Assembly (NCBI GenBank): GCA_038501785.1
Contig: JBAMJR010000189.1
Span: 3,646,001 to 3,710,000 of the forward strand
Source: Myoxocephalus aenaeus
Lineage: Eukaryota > Chordata > Actinopteri > Perciformes > Cottidae
Direction of reading: 5' to 3'
Length of the DNA: 64,000 nt
Position numbers and translations under genes: made by a program. Shown here one piece after another: positions 11,085 to 23,458 of this stretch; within the stretch, counting starts at the first letter, position 1, and each line of letters starts with the position of its first letter. The notes under the pieces are model-generated. The model was not told the DNA's origin and made no database searches. It saw nothing but the letters and a program-made list of their open reading frames with translations.

Positions 11085-13814
11085 GCTTAACCATTGTGAT
11101 TATTTGGGACTTTTTACCTTTATGTGATACAGCACAGAAGAGAAGAGAATCAGACAATCTTACGTCAGAAGAGAGGGAGATGACATGCAACTGAGATCCA
11201 TGGCCAGATACAAACCAGAGATGTTCTACACCTGCTATTGTAGTCGATCTCCACCGTTTATTTCTCTGAACTGTCTTGCATCTCTCTTCCTCGACTGCTT
11301 CACATGCAAGTCTATTTTTTGCAATAAAGTGTAGAGTAAATTATGATTCTAAAGCATGGAATTCACGTGTGAATGAATATATGCATATTGGTACCTGACT
11401 TAATATATAATGACACATTCATTAGTCGCTGGTTTTGTTTTTAGCCATTATATATCCCTTAATGGTACAGTTCACCCAAACTACAAAAGTTTCCTAAAAA
11501 CTCTTTGTGGTAAGTAGTAATGCAGACAGCTATGGGTTTATCTTTCTGGGTTTTGAGATGACTGAAAAACATTTCTGGTTCAATTAATGCATTTTTGTTT
11601 ATTGTTGTCATGTCCGTCATGCTCCTTGGGTTATATTTACTTTTATTTTAACTTTCCATTATTTAAATGTTTATTTTGTATTAGTCACCTCTTCTCGTTT
11701 CAGATACTTCATTCCTGCCCTTGTGTGTTTCCCTGCCTGTGTAACTAGGCTCGTTGGAGATGAGCCAGTCCTGCACAGAATCGATCGCCGGTGATCGGCA
11801 CGCAATGCATGCCGGTAAGATTTGTGACCGGCTTGATCCAGACTTGCTCTGACATCATGCACATGCGGTCAACGATAACCTCACAAGAGAGGAAGGCGGC
11901 CGCAGGTTCTAGATATGTCGGCATATCAGAGAGCTGGTTGACTCTTGGATTTGACAACAAACACCACATTTTATAGAAAATCCTATTTTTCTCTGTAGTT
12001 GTAATATTTAACTGGCTATTAGTCTCATGTTTAACACATCTTGTGTGGTTGATGATAATAAAGCTTATTTATATAACACATGACAAAACGAGCAGTCAAG
12101 TGTTTCACAGACAGACATAAAAAAAGAACAAAAGATGTCATACAATGCAGATACACGCCCATTTCTACATAAATATATATTTACAAACACATGAATAAAT
12201 CCGAACGAGGTCTATAAACTACAAGTAGCCTACAGATCGGATCTAACAGGAAGTAACTGTTTCCTTGACTTCCTGTGTATTCTTGAAAGGCAGCTGTAAA
12301 CTGTCCGACTTGACCGCACTTTTTTGTCGACGGTTCTGCTGCTGCCGCTGCTCTCGTCCACTTTCCAGGCGAAGCAGCTCTTCTCGACAGAACCTATTGC
12401 CTCCTCGGCCCCTTATTGGATTCAGCTGTGCCTAATACATCTGGTAAAAGTCGTTGTGTTAGACGTTGACCATGCTCTTTATCTGAGGCTAGCCAGTGAC
12501 CCACACATTCGTTAGCATTTTCACAGTAGCTTCAGATTGCCACCATTCACTAAACTACTCAGGCAGAGAATAGATAAGGACAATTACATGGACCTTTGCT
12601 TCTGCTTGACTTCTGCTCTGTCCATACAGAAAGCTCCTGACCTCACTGAGTCCATATATTTAGGCGGAATGGAGGCACATCTGGATTCCAGATGAACCGT
12701 GGTAAGTGTTATTTCAACTTTGTTATTCTTTTCTGTTCTTCACATACAATTTCTGAAGATTTTCTTATTTTGTCCATTATTAGCCCTGGACCTCTGTATG
12801 TCACGACACAGAATAACAGGATTTGACACTTCATAACGCAAACTACGGGGAGACCAGGGATGGAACCGGCTACTTGCGGTTTAAGGATGACCACTCTATC
12901 TCATTAAATACAGTCTTCATAAACCACATGATTGTTTCCCTTAATCTATCAAATTTGCTATTTTTTAAGAAAATGGTCAATGGAACTGAAATATACCCCC
13001 CATTTATAGAATAACTCACCAGATTCCATATTTTCCACATCTGTACAACAGAGGCAATGAGTAAAATGTTACAATGACCATAAGTAAAAAGTACCAGGAT
13101 GAGCATGAAATGTTCATAAGCAGAATGTAATCATCTAACCCTGAAACCTGCATCATTTTGTGAAATGACGACAGCAGAAGTTTCAATATGATTTTCCCTG
13201 CTACTCGCTCAAATAATGGAAAATGTATGCTTGTTTAGTTCATGTTGGAACTGAAAATGACTGTTGTGTCTAAATCTCCTTTTGATCCAAAATCCTTTAC
13301 ACACCTTACCGTGTCTACCAGGTCTTTTGTTGATTCCATCTTCTCTATGATCTCTATGCTTATTTTAGTCTCTGCGGTTTTATTCCCTCTTTTCTAGCTT
13401 CCTCTGTTCTCTCATGAATATCTGAGCAATTGCTATAATTGGGCTCTGATCAAATTGACAGCTTGTTTTCCAAGGAAGAGGCTGGAACACCCAGGACAGG
13501 CGATGTTCACACAAATATGCATGCATCCTTCCCTGATTCTCTTAAATTATGGGGTGCATCCCTAACAACTACAGGCTATCTTGGGTTATACACATTACTG
13601 TAATCTACCGCAATCCCGAACACATATTTAACCACAAACCCTTCATCCGTATAAACATATATAGACCTATTCCTGGGCGTGGAATTGCGAGGACAATTTT
13701 GCCTGTGGAGACTGAAGTAAAATGGCGATGCTCAATCCGACAACTAATTGGACCGACAGGACTGATAGAGCTGAATTCCTTAGATGTGTGATGATCCCTT
13801 GCTGGGAGCCTGAG
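11085..13814. other. Intronic spacer with a LINE tail and an unassigned GC-richer block
   Basis: At 12045-12140 a CTTATTTATATAACACA…GTGTTTCACAGA stretch resembles the reverse-oriented 3' end of a teleost LINE. 11735-11965 is richer in CpG (GCACGCAATGCATGCCGG) and may be an old transposon, but I cannot assign it. The rest shows nothing recognisable. Confidence 0.3.
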
Positions 13815-14078
13815 GCCTTTGGGACAGAGAGAGGGAGTGTAGGACGAGGGAGAATATGCGATAAAGAGAGATATGAGATTTAAAGGGAGAAGGGGAGATA
13901 AAAGGAAGATGGTGAGAGACCAAGAGACAAAGAAAAGAGTTTAGAATAGATGGGTTGGAGTGAAGACAAAGAGACGAAAAAAAGAGAAAAAACTATAATT
14001 AAAGTTAGAGACCTAAACAAAGATGAAGGGAAAAGGGAGGGGCTAGAGATTCATGGTGGAGAGAAACAAGAGAGTGAT
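13815..14078 (+). repeat. Purine-rich low-complexity tract
   Basis: About 260 bp that is mostly A and G on the plus strand (repeated AGAGAGAG, AAAGGGAG, GAGACAAAGA runs). On the transcribed strand of the SorCS gene the sense copy would be pyrimidine-rich. No coding signal. Confidence 0.7.
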
Positions 14079-17040
14079 GCATTATAAATATAATAGGACA
14101 GGGAGATTTGGGGTGTGAAGACTGTAAAGCGGATGGTAATCGATGAAGCCGAGGGATTGAGATAAGCCTTCTGGCCCTCAAATCTGTCCATTGATCTGAG
14201 CATCTTACTTGTGAAGAGGAGGTGAGGTCCGATGCGGCTACTGGACTGCGAACCCAATTTAACCTGGCTCTAAGTAATCAGTGCTGGTCTTCAAGGGGAA
14301 ACCTGTTGAGGTTCATGACCTTTCTTAGACATGTACTGAGATTCTCCAATGAAAATACAGAAACAGGAGTCTTTTACAAAGACTCAGTGGAATAAAAGCA
14401 TCCAGTCACGTCTATGTCTATTATCTCTAGCCTTTTGGACAGTTTTGGTAGCTAGACGTTCTGCAATGTTAGAGTTTTTTCTAGTGCCTGTAGAATTCAC
14501 TAAGCATGATGGACTTGTTTGATCTCTTGAAAACATAAAGAAACTAAAAAGGTGTACTCAGTAGACTGCAGATTTCTTCCAGGTCTGCAACGGCCTCTGC
14601 TCTAAAACACATAATTTTTAATATGTATGCAAAAGTACTAAAACAAATACAGTAGTGTGAGTACTTACTATATTACATACAGAAACAAACAAATGAATAA
14701 ATCCCTATTCTGAAGAAGAAGTGGCTTGAAATAATTGCATTTTTCTACGGGCACTGCAGTTAGTTTCGTTCTGTCTTGCTTCAATTCTAATCATGAGGAA
14801 TACTTGACTTTTGGATAACAACATATATCCACCCGCACTTTCCTAATTTAGATTATAATCTTTCTCTTACAAAACTGACCAGATAATCATAAACTGGGGG
14901 TAAACTGTTCCTTTAATCTTGAGTGTATTACCACCATATGCTTCCGATCTTCTGAAGAGACTCAGAGGCGTCAGAAAGTACTCTGATTCTGTATCAAAGG
15001 CATCGTTTGATACAGAATCTGTGATGTTTCTATTTCTTTCATGCGGGCTATTGCAGAATGACTGAAGTCTCTGCTGACTAACCATCTGAAAGTCGGAATC
15101 ACTAGAAGACTAAATAGATGGGTAAGTGGCTGAGGATGCCTCTCCTCCTTTCAGGTGGACAGATCAGGCCCTAAAGCCCCCCGAAAAATTTCCAGACAGG
15201 TATATTTGGAGGGAAAAATATAAATCAGCGAGAGAGAGTCACAGGTGGAACTCTGATAATAATAAGAAACCATCTGTCTTACTGTCTCTCATTACTGTGT
15301 ATGCTACTCTGTATACATATGTCTATACCATGACATCATCATATACTATTTTTTACGTAAAGAGAGAGAAAGACCAAATAAACATGGTTATTAAAATGGC
15401 TTTTTCCTTTCATATGTTCTTATCATTGTGTCCCATGTATTGCTATTTATCCATATGCATCTGTCATGACACCATACATCCTTCATCATCCTTCATCCAG
15501 TCAGTGAATAGTAACAATCATCCTTCTTAGTTAGCGGTAGGAACCAAGATGGTGTAAGTGCTGAGTGCATATAAAATGGTATTGAGATTGGGAAAGTATA
15601 GAAAATGTAAACATTTTAATGTCTCATCAAAACAAATGTTTTAACTAAAAGAAACGGGTAAAAAAAATATACGTTTTTCTTTAGCTAGCTTAGCTGTCTT
15701 TTAGAAATTACACTTCTATGCTACTAACTTTATAAGAAAATGTAATTACACATGACAAATCGTTTTAATAATTGGGGTCGTGGCTGCAAAAGAGGATTTA
15801 CCAATGCAATGCTGGGTTCCCTAACAAATTGGCATATAAAGTAATTGTTCTTCTCTGCTTTAGTATTGTATTTCCATAAAGCATAGGCCGGTATTTTCAT
15901 ATTTTTAGTATAAGTATAGTACTCTCCATGATTAGTAAATTGATATTTTATAAAATATCACTTTTTTGACTTTATTATAATGAAGCTGAGCTCAAGAGAT
16001 TCTGGTATCACCTGTTTACTTTCAGCACACATTTGCATGCAGCTCTGTTTTCTTTGTGTCTGTCCTGGCCCCGTTACTGCAATGGTGGCATAGACCAGGG
16101 CTCCTGTCCTGGCTCAGGATCCATCCCCTTCAGTGGATACAGCTGCTCCCCACTGTTGAACAGCTGTTGCCTCAGCATTATCATAATCTCTGTCTTTCTC
16201 TTGATGTTCCTGTTGTTTTTTGCCTTTTTTTTGCTTTGTCATACCTGCCCTTTGGCAACTCTATCTTCTCTCACCACCCTTAGCCCTTCACCTAATACTT
16301 GTAAACACACTTTGTACCCCACAATTAATAAAACAAAGACTAAAACCACATCTCATTAACAAATCTCACTATTAACAATAGAGCGATGCCTGCGATCATT
16401 TTGTAAATGGAAGTTAAAGATGACTTGGGTAAGTGGAGCAGAGCATAACAAGTTTTAAATGCAAAGTTAAACACAGTGAAATACTCTCAGGGTCTAATTG
16501 GGGTTAATGTGTTCAGGGAGTAGCACTAATTACACTAAGGATATACATTATTTATTCAAGTAAATTATTATACACAGTGTTTTCACGGTTCCCAACAACT
16601 GCCGTTCAAGGCCAGTTTATCCTACTTACACCTTCATGTGTAAATGAGCTGTAAAGAAATTGTTAATGTTATGGTTGTATTTTAGCATGTTTCCAATTCT
16701 GCTGACTCTTGAGGAGACTGTAGCTTTCACTGCTACATGTTCCATCTTGTCATTTTTTTACCGTTAATGCTATTTAATAGGGCAGTGCTTAACCACCTGG
16801 AAATATACAGGGTTGATACAATACCACCATCAAAGCCAGAGGGAAAGATTATTACAAAAGTGATTAAAAATAACTTTTCAAGATATATAGTACATATTAC
16901 AATAGCACCGTTTAACTAGAGAGAACCTTGGCTTTACCAAAAAAGAATCCCAAATTCATCCTAAAGATCCTCGAGGTTTACACTGATCATATGAAGCCTC
17001 AGTTTGATTGAATACATATTGATTGTAGACTATCAATACC
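14079..17040. other. Intronic spacer, no gene seen
   Basis: AT-rich sequence without recognised element ends. An inverted pair near 14985-15020 (TGATTCTGTATCAAAGG / CGTTTGATACAGAATCTG) could form a small hairpin. The longer frame at 15126-15530 has no recognisable protein similarity. Confidence 0.35.
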
Positions 17041-17050
17041 AGTTGAGGCA

Positions 17051-17795
17051 GACACGGTCACCTCATTTAAGAGTAGACTTAAGACTTTCCTCTTTGATAG
17101 CTTATAGTTAGGGCTGGCTCAGGTTTGCCCTGGTCCAGCCCCTAGATATGCTGCTATAGGCCTAGACTGCTGGGGGACATCTTAGGATACACTGAGCTGC
17201 TCTCTCCTCTTCTCTCTCTCCTTCTGGATGAATTCATGTCTCTTCAATGCACATTACTAACTCTACTTCTTCCCCAGAGCCTCTGTGCTTTCTCGCTTCA
17301 AGTTTCCATGGATCGTGGCTGTGTCTGGAGCCGGTCCTGCCTCCTACCTCCTACCTCCTGTCTCCTGCGTCCTTGGCCCTCCCTTCTGCCTCCCAGGTCC
17401 TGCCTCCTGTCTCCTGCCATGGTGGCCCTGCAGATGCCTCTCCTGTCTCTATCTCCTTCTGCTTCATGGATCGTGGTTATCTGGATCGTGGTCCATGCCT
17501 ACTACTCATTATATGAATAATTTATGTCATATTCATTGAACTCTGTTACGTTGCTCATTCTGGTCACATGACATCTATTGCTTCTGTCCATCCGGGGAGA
17601 GGGATCCTCCTCTGTTGCTCTCCTGAAGGTTTCTTCCTTTTTTCCATGTGAATGGGTTTTTACTATTTTTTGGGGAGTTTTTCCTGATCCGATGTGAGGT
17701 CCTGGACAGGGATGTCGTATGTGTACAGATTAAAAAGTCCTCTGAGGCTAATTTGTGATTTTAGGCTATACTAAATAAACTGAATTGAATTGAAT
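17051..17795 (+). mobile_element. L2-type LINE 3' end (ORF2 tail plus 3' UTR)
   Basis: The 57 bases 17051-17107 read DTVTSFKSRLKTFLFDSL then stop, the extreme C-terminus of ORF2 in L2/CR1-group LINEs. A long 3' UTR follows (GGGCTGGCTCAGG, GGATCGTGGCTGT, TCCTGAAGGTTTCTTCC, TTTTTCCTGATCC). It ends in the tail TTTGTGATTTTAGGCTATAC…TGAATTGAATTGAAT. This is a 5'-truncated insertion, the usual fate of LINEs. Related copies are at 35981 and 38607. Clade assignment is from the protein tail and remembered teleost repeats. Confidence 0.7.
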
Positions 17796-18394
17796 AGTCG
17801 GTTCAGCCAGGTGAGCCAGGTTAACCAAGCTCAATTTGTGTGTCCTGCGTTAAATGTACATTACATTTTCATTAGAGACATTTCTGTTATTTATTTTTAT
17901 GTATACATTTTGTATTAACAATATGCCATTATTTACCAATGGGCAACTGTTGAATGTTTTTACATCACCCATACGCTAACCACCCATAACAAAACCTATC
18001 TTATAAAAAAAAGTTGGCCTCAAGTGTCTGTGATCCAAAAAGGAAACATAATTTCATAAACATGCCTTAATAGCTTGGTGTGGTTGGGTTAAAAAGAAAA
18101 AATGTACTGCATGGAATGGGAGGAGGCTCAGATGGAAACAAATTAGATATAAAGTTTCTTTGACACAGATTTAGCATTTTATTGCCATTTCGCATGGAAT
18201 TTTACTGCAGCAATTTTACTGCAGCAATTCAGCTAGTTTCCAATCTACTATCAAGGTTTTCAAAGCGACACGGTTCCAACAATGCCAGACGTGTGGTCTA
18301 TGATTTGATTCATGACTCAGAGAAGGGAGGTATTTTTGCCCTGGGGATCCACAACACGTTATTGTGTTTGTACTAGCAGTGCTAGTAGGAGTAC
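17796..18394. other. Intronic spacer, no gene seen
   Basis: Unique-looking AT-rich sequence; a short duplicated GCAATTTTACTGCAGCAATT lies at about 18203-18228. Nothing else recognised. Confidence 0.35.
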
Positions 18395-18448
18395 TATAAT
18401 AATAATATTCATAATAACATTCATAATAATAATAATAATAATAATAAT
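18395..18448 (+). repeat. (ATA)n trinucleotide repeat
   Basis: Imperfect then perfect AAT/ATA units directly before the SINE start; no coding meaning. Confidence 0.9.
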
Positions 18449-18473
18449 GGTAATAGCTGCAAGCAGCAGTAGG

Positions 18474-19037
18474 GGTGACTGTGGCTCAGTGTTAGAGCAG
18501 GGCCCTATTTCTCGTACCTGGCTCAACAAAGTCGAGCAAATGTCCTATTATCCACCTTAAATTAGCGAGATGATTGCCGTCAGGCTAACTCGGTTTCTCC
18601 ACGGAAGATCCGTGCTGAAACGGTCTCGTTAATTCTAGCCAAACATCAGTCATCTGGATAAATGCGCGTGCCCGCTCCTCTTCGTAAGGGATAATAATCG
18701 AGCACTGACACCACGATGTTCTAACAGTACAATGGCAAATAAACTCAGAGGAACCTTCTTTTTTTTCTCTCCGCTGAGAAGCGGGAGATGATCATGAACG
18801 CATATGAGGAATTCATTACCGTAATCATTTACAGCAAACGCGTTGCGAATATTCCAACGTTTTTGCAACGTTGTTGTTGTGAACGCAGCTTAACACCGCC
18901 CCCGCTGCGAGACACAAGCATTGCAAATATATCAGACAAGTTAAATGCGTTGCATGGTAGCTCCTCCCATCAGTGTGTGAATGGGTGAATGATGACAAGT
19001 AGTATTAAAGAGTTTTGAGTGGTCGGAAGACTAGAAT
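18474..19037 (+). mobile_element. tRNA-derived SINE split by a Harbinger insertion
   Basis: The left piece 18474-18500 (GGTGACTGTGGCTCAGTG, TTAGAGCAG) is a tRNA-like A-box head. The right piece 18950-19037 (TTGCATGGTAGCTCCTCCCA … GTGGTCGGAAGACTAGAA) is the tail of the same teleost SINE. The copies at 39113, 44112 and 48814 share the tail. The middle of the SINE, including the B-box, is missing, so insertion or later loss removed roughly 130 bp. Confidence 0.6.
18501..18949 (-). mobile_element. PIF/Harbinger element, truncated, inserted in SINE
   Basis: It starts with GGCCCTATTTCTCGTACC just after CAG (18498-18500) and reads as the reverse complement of the right arm of the copies at 7208 and 57070 (shared GGCTAACTCGG, GATAATAATCGAGCACTGAC, AATGGCAAATAAACTC). 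It continues into the internal region shared with about 57975-58150. The other terminus is missing. Confidence 0.75.
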
Positions 19038-21576
19038 TTAGCAGTATTTGTACTGTTATTGTTTGCAAATACTTGTCACAAGTGATTGATTATATACAGA
19101 AATATATGAGATTCCTAATCCAATAATGATTGGCCTTAACCTGACAGCGCCATTCCCAGCGTCCAGCCCTAACAGGCTGAGGGCTGAGACCTGACATCCA
19201 TGTAAACACATTAGATCTAACAAGCTTGGTGCATTAACATGGCTAATTGAGTTTTTTGGCCGCGATGCTTCATTAATAGTCAGCTGAAGCAAGACACAAT
19301 GTCTCAACACTGAGCCCAACTCCCCTCATGAGATCATCGCAGCCTGTCTCTCCAACATTATCCATTAATTGGGGTTAGCGGAGTTGTAACAATATAATAA
19401 TACATTATTTCTTTCTGTCTGTCATTGCTTGTAACTGTACCTTATACATGCTTCACGGCTAGTGTTCATTCAAATGTGGTGTCCTTTTATTCTGATGTGA
19501 TTGGGGAGTAGCTTCAACATAACAGGAAGGCACTTACTTTAGAGGAAACACCACAGCTTGCTTATACTAGAACCAGGAAAGGAGGGCATTCTACAGTTGG
19601 GAAAAGGTTTTGGCGATGTCACACATTGTAGAACAATGTTTCATGTGTGGGCTGACTAATAACATGGAAGAGCAGACTGTAGTTTACAAGGTGCAATAGG
19701 GCTGTTTCCCTGATGGGAGCACAATGGCTATGATGTGGAGTTTCTAAGTGTTTAGGAGTTGTAACTAAGTTAGTCATGTTTCATTATCAGCACAAAATGT
19801 CAATGCTTTCTGGACCAAGAAAAATAAATGTAAACTTGTCTCCCCTTTTGTTTTTTCACGAGTACACAAAAAACAGTTTGTACAGTATGACATCCTCCTA
19901 AACAACTAGATGTGGGGCTATACTTAAAAACAAAAACAGTTTTAAAGTAAGAGTGATTCTATGTTGCAATAAACCTCTGCATGAGTCAAGTCAATTTAAT
20001 TGATGTAGCCCAAAATTAAAAAATGTATCTGTACATTTTAAGACATCCTCTCTTATTAGACTGTGGTTTTGAATTAAAAAAAAACTCCCACAAACAAAAA
20101 CCCATTACGGTAAGGATTTTGTGTTTTGGTGTGTTTAGGTGTCAGGTAGTATTTGGTGTCTTGTTCCTGGACACCAAAGCAAGGGCTTGAAACAGGTTGT
20201 ATTTAGCCCCACAAGCCATCAGCACCTTCTACCTTTCCCATAAACATAGACATACACACTTTCCATTCAACCCAAAGTTCCCTTTGTCTCCATCTCCCCT
20301 GCAGAAAACCCCGGAGCTCTGGTCCTACTGTAATGCCCTGTCACACTTCATTTAGCCTCTAAGGAGAAAGAGGATTGGAGTGTGATGTGGGTGCAGCGTT
20401 AACACATAACACACAGCAGCATCTAAATATACCTGTGCACTTGAGCACGGAAATTAAGTCACAAGCTCATTGTGCTACTGTAAGCACTCTTGGAAACTCT
20501 GCACGCAACCAGAATTCACTCACAGTTTCCAGGTTTTGTGGCCTTTCTCTATGGTCCAACTCTTTGTATTGCCCCATTCAGGCCAAGACCACCCAGCTAT
20601 AGAATGAGGTCAGAGAAAGTGTTCAAATCTAAACAAGTAGAAATACCCTGGCTGCTTCACCCATTGAGAGACGCAAATGTACTGTGACACATGGCCAAGC
20701 AGCGCTGTCCGTCAAACCGAAACAGAAAAAAGGTCTCACAGCAGTCACTGAAAGGGCTTTCAAACTTTGTAACCTTTGTTCTGGGTTCAACTCTGTGAAG
20801 TCAGCAAGGTGCAGCATCATTAGGAAACGTATGAGGTGTTGTGTAAACCAAGCTTGTAACCGTCGGCTGCATGGCACTCGTGGCAATGCTTTGTGAGTGG
20901 TGAGCTCTATAAGTTCACTCTTCAAAAGGAGACAGTTAAATAAAATGTTATAGTGGCTCCTTAGGTTTTGGAAAAGAAGCACACTAAGAGTAACAGAATA
21001 ACACCGTGTAAAAAAAAACTCACAATTTAACGTGCCTAACTTCTTAGCTTAGTGTTAACTAAAAACCAGGATAAATACGCCAAAAAGAGTCCTTTAACAG
21101 TACGTTAACAAGAAGATTCAAGTTTAGACGTTTTTTGTTTATCGTTACCTGTTCCATCAACTAAGAGCCCTGAACCGGGGAGACCGGCTGAGCTCTGAGG
21201 ATATTTCAAATGCTGATATACTGAAAGCGATTGAGTTGGCAAAACGCTTCAATGCAACCCAGTTCACAATGAGATCTGTCAAAAAACAAACTCTGAAAGT
21301 GATAGTGGGATGCTGAAAGAGAAGAAGCTACGACACTCTAGGACAAAATAAAAAGCAGCCAGAAAGCAAGGAAAAGATGCAGCTTTTGTGGTCAAGAAGC
21401 TAACATTGAAGGAAAGGTGGCACATTAATTACACTGGGTTCAGAACGTTTGCTATTCTATGAAATAAGTCACAGTGCTACAAACTGGCATTTACTCATAA
21501 TAAATGGTTTAAAATCCATACATGTGTGAGATGGTACTTATAGTTGAGTTTTACTGTTTGTATAATGTTGCATTGC
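19038..21576. other. Intronic spacer with an antisense LINE tail
   Basis: 19986-20045 (CAAGTCAATTTAATTGATGT, AGCCCAAAATTA) is the reverse complement of the L2-type tail seen at 17740-17795. 19150-19370 is an information-rich stretch (TTAATTGGGGTTAGCGG, GGCTAATTGAG) that could be a conserved element. Nothing else recognised. Confidence 0.35.
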
Positions 21577-21902
21577 TTAAAAAAAAAAGTCGGGAATAAA
21601 GCGAACTATCCCAAATAGTCCGGTGAGTAAACTCATGCCAGTAAAGCGTGTTGGGAATGCAGCATTGAGGAGTGTGAATAGACGGCACTCTGCTGCATAA
21701 AAAATTCCCTTAAAAATAAAAGCACAGGATTTTTTTTTTGCCCGTGCAAAGGCCCGTGACACACTGAAAACGGGTCCACGACCGATTGAAAACGGATCCA
21801 CGATGGTGATCATGTCTTTCAGGCCTTTCAAGCCGTCGCGGGCCACATAAAATGACGTGGCGGGGCGGATTCGGCCCGCGGCCCTTGAGTTTGACACCAG
21901 TG
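21577..21902 (-). mobile_element. hAT-type element end
   Basis: The minus strand opens at 21902 with CACTGGTGTCAAACTCAAGG followed by GCCGCGGGCCGAATCCGCCC and TTTTATGTGGCCCGCG. This is the well-known vertebrate hAT (Charlie-like) terminus in which 'GTGTCAAACTCAAGGCCCGCGGGCC' wording recurs. It contains the paired phrase AAACGGGTCCACGACCG / AAACGGATCCACGATGG. The partner terminus was not found; the left limit is set by the end of GC-rich sequence. Confidence 0.55.
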
Positions 21903-23143
21903 GTCTATGGTCTTTTATTCCTCTCAGTTTATGTGGCGTATGCCTCTGGGGTATCAGAATACATCTGTGCGTACATCAATTGAAATTCAACGAGGTTCAG
22001 TTATAGAGAATTTGCTCAGACAAGGTCCGGGACATCTCATTAAAGTCCAACGTGTGAGTTAGTCCCATAGATTGAAGGATCAAAATTTGTACGTAGCCAA
22101 CAACTGATTATCAAATCAAATAAAGAATGTTCGATTGAGAGATATCTCAACAATATTTGTCAGTTTTCCAATTGAACTAGAGGAAGTATGATAATACATA
22201 CTCTAATAATAAAGAAATGTCTTCTCATTTCAAGCAAAATAAAGGATGCATTTAAAGATTAAAATACATAACGGAAAGCTTTTGGAAAATGTGCATCTTA
22301 AAGTAAAAATAAATAAATAAAATGTAACTGACTTGTCCTGCTGCTTTAAATTGAGTGCATTCAGGGGCAGGATGTCAATAAAAAAAGGATGGTATTATAT
22401 TTGATCATCTTTTAAAAAGAGGGATTTGTGTGCTGTGGTTATGAAAACCACTTGTTTCAGCACTATTCTGTTTCTGTTCACATTATTGTTGGGCAGTGAG
22501 TGTATGTGTATGTGTGGATTCTGATCATTGAGCAGTCCGAGTAGTCGTAGTGGTGAGACGGTCACCGCAGCACTGGTCCTGATCGGGAGACTCATCGTTA
22601 TGCTGCGGGGTCTTGGGGTTCAGGTTTCCCCGAGACCAGCCGGAACATAAATGTTGTCCTGAAGGTGACATGAATGTCTCCCATTCGTCATGGCAATCCA
22701 TCAAATAGTTTTTGAGATATTTGAGTATGGACCAAACTGGTGTACTTGACCGAGATTACCAACACTGCCATATCTAAATATAAAATGTAAGATGATTTTT
22801 TTTAAATAAATACAAGTGACATTCTCTTAAAAGTCACAGTACTGCATAGATGGTACCAGGTAATCCAATCGGGCTACATTTTAAATCTATATATAAGATT
22901 AGCGCCATGCCAACCTTCTGCGCATGCACAGTGAATATACTAAGAGTGGCAAATAGATTTTTTTTCACACAGATCTTCAAATAAATGAAGTCAGTCCTTC
23001 CTAGATAGTAAAGCCACAGCAGAGTATCAAGGCCTCTGAAAAAAATTAACTATAATTCAGCACACACACACACACACTCCAACAGGATAGTCCAACTGCA
23101 TTCTACATGTCATGTGGCTCACATTGGTTCCTGCATACTAAAC
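21903..23143. other. Intronic spacer, no gene seen
   Basis: AT-rich; a short (CA)n run at about 23061-23078. No coding or mobile-element signal recognised. Confidence 0.35.
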
Positions 23144-23148
23144 CACAT

Positions 23149-23458
23149 TGTTATGTACCGGACCACGGTGGCTGGACCCACAAGCAGACACAAGGCAGTT
23201 CGATTCAAAAAAGGCAAGTTTTACTGGATTTCACATGCAGGACGTCAAAAGACAAACTCGCCCAGGACAAGGAGTTGACACAGACTAAATACACAAGGGA
23301 ATGAGACACAGGTGGAAACAATGAGGGCGGGGCTTGCAATCACACAGGAGGGCAGCACACGAGAGGGGAGGAGTCTGGAACGAGAGACAAGGTGAGTGAC
23401 AGACAACACAACAGACACAGACAGAACACAGAACTACCCAGGAGGTCTGGGCGTAACA
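23149..23458 (-). repeat. 3' LTR of the sushi-like element
   Basis: 310 bp, same length as its partner, no indels, five substitutions by eye. The proline-rich ORF reads about 40 codons into it before its stop at 23340. Confidence 0.93.
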
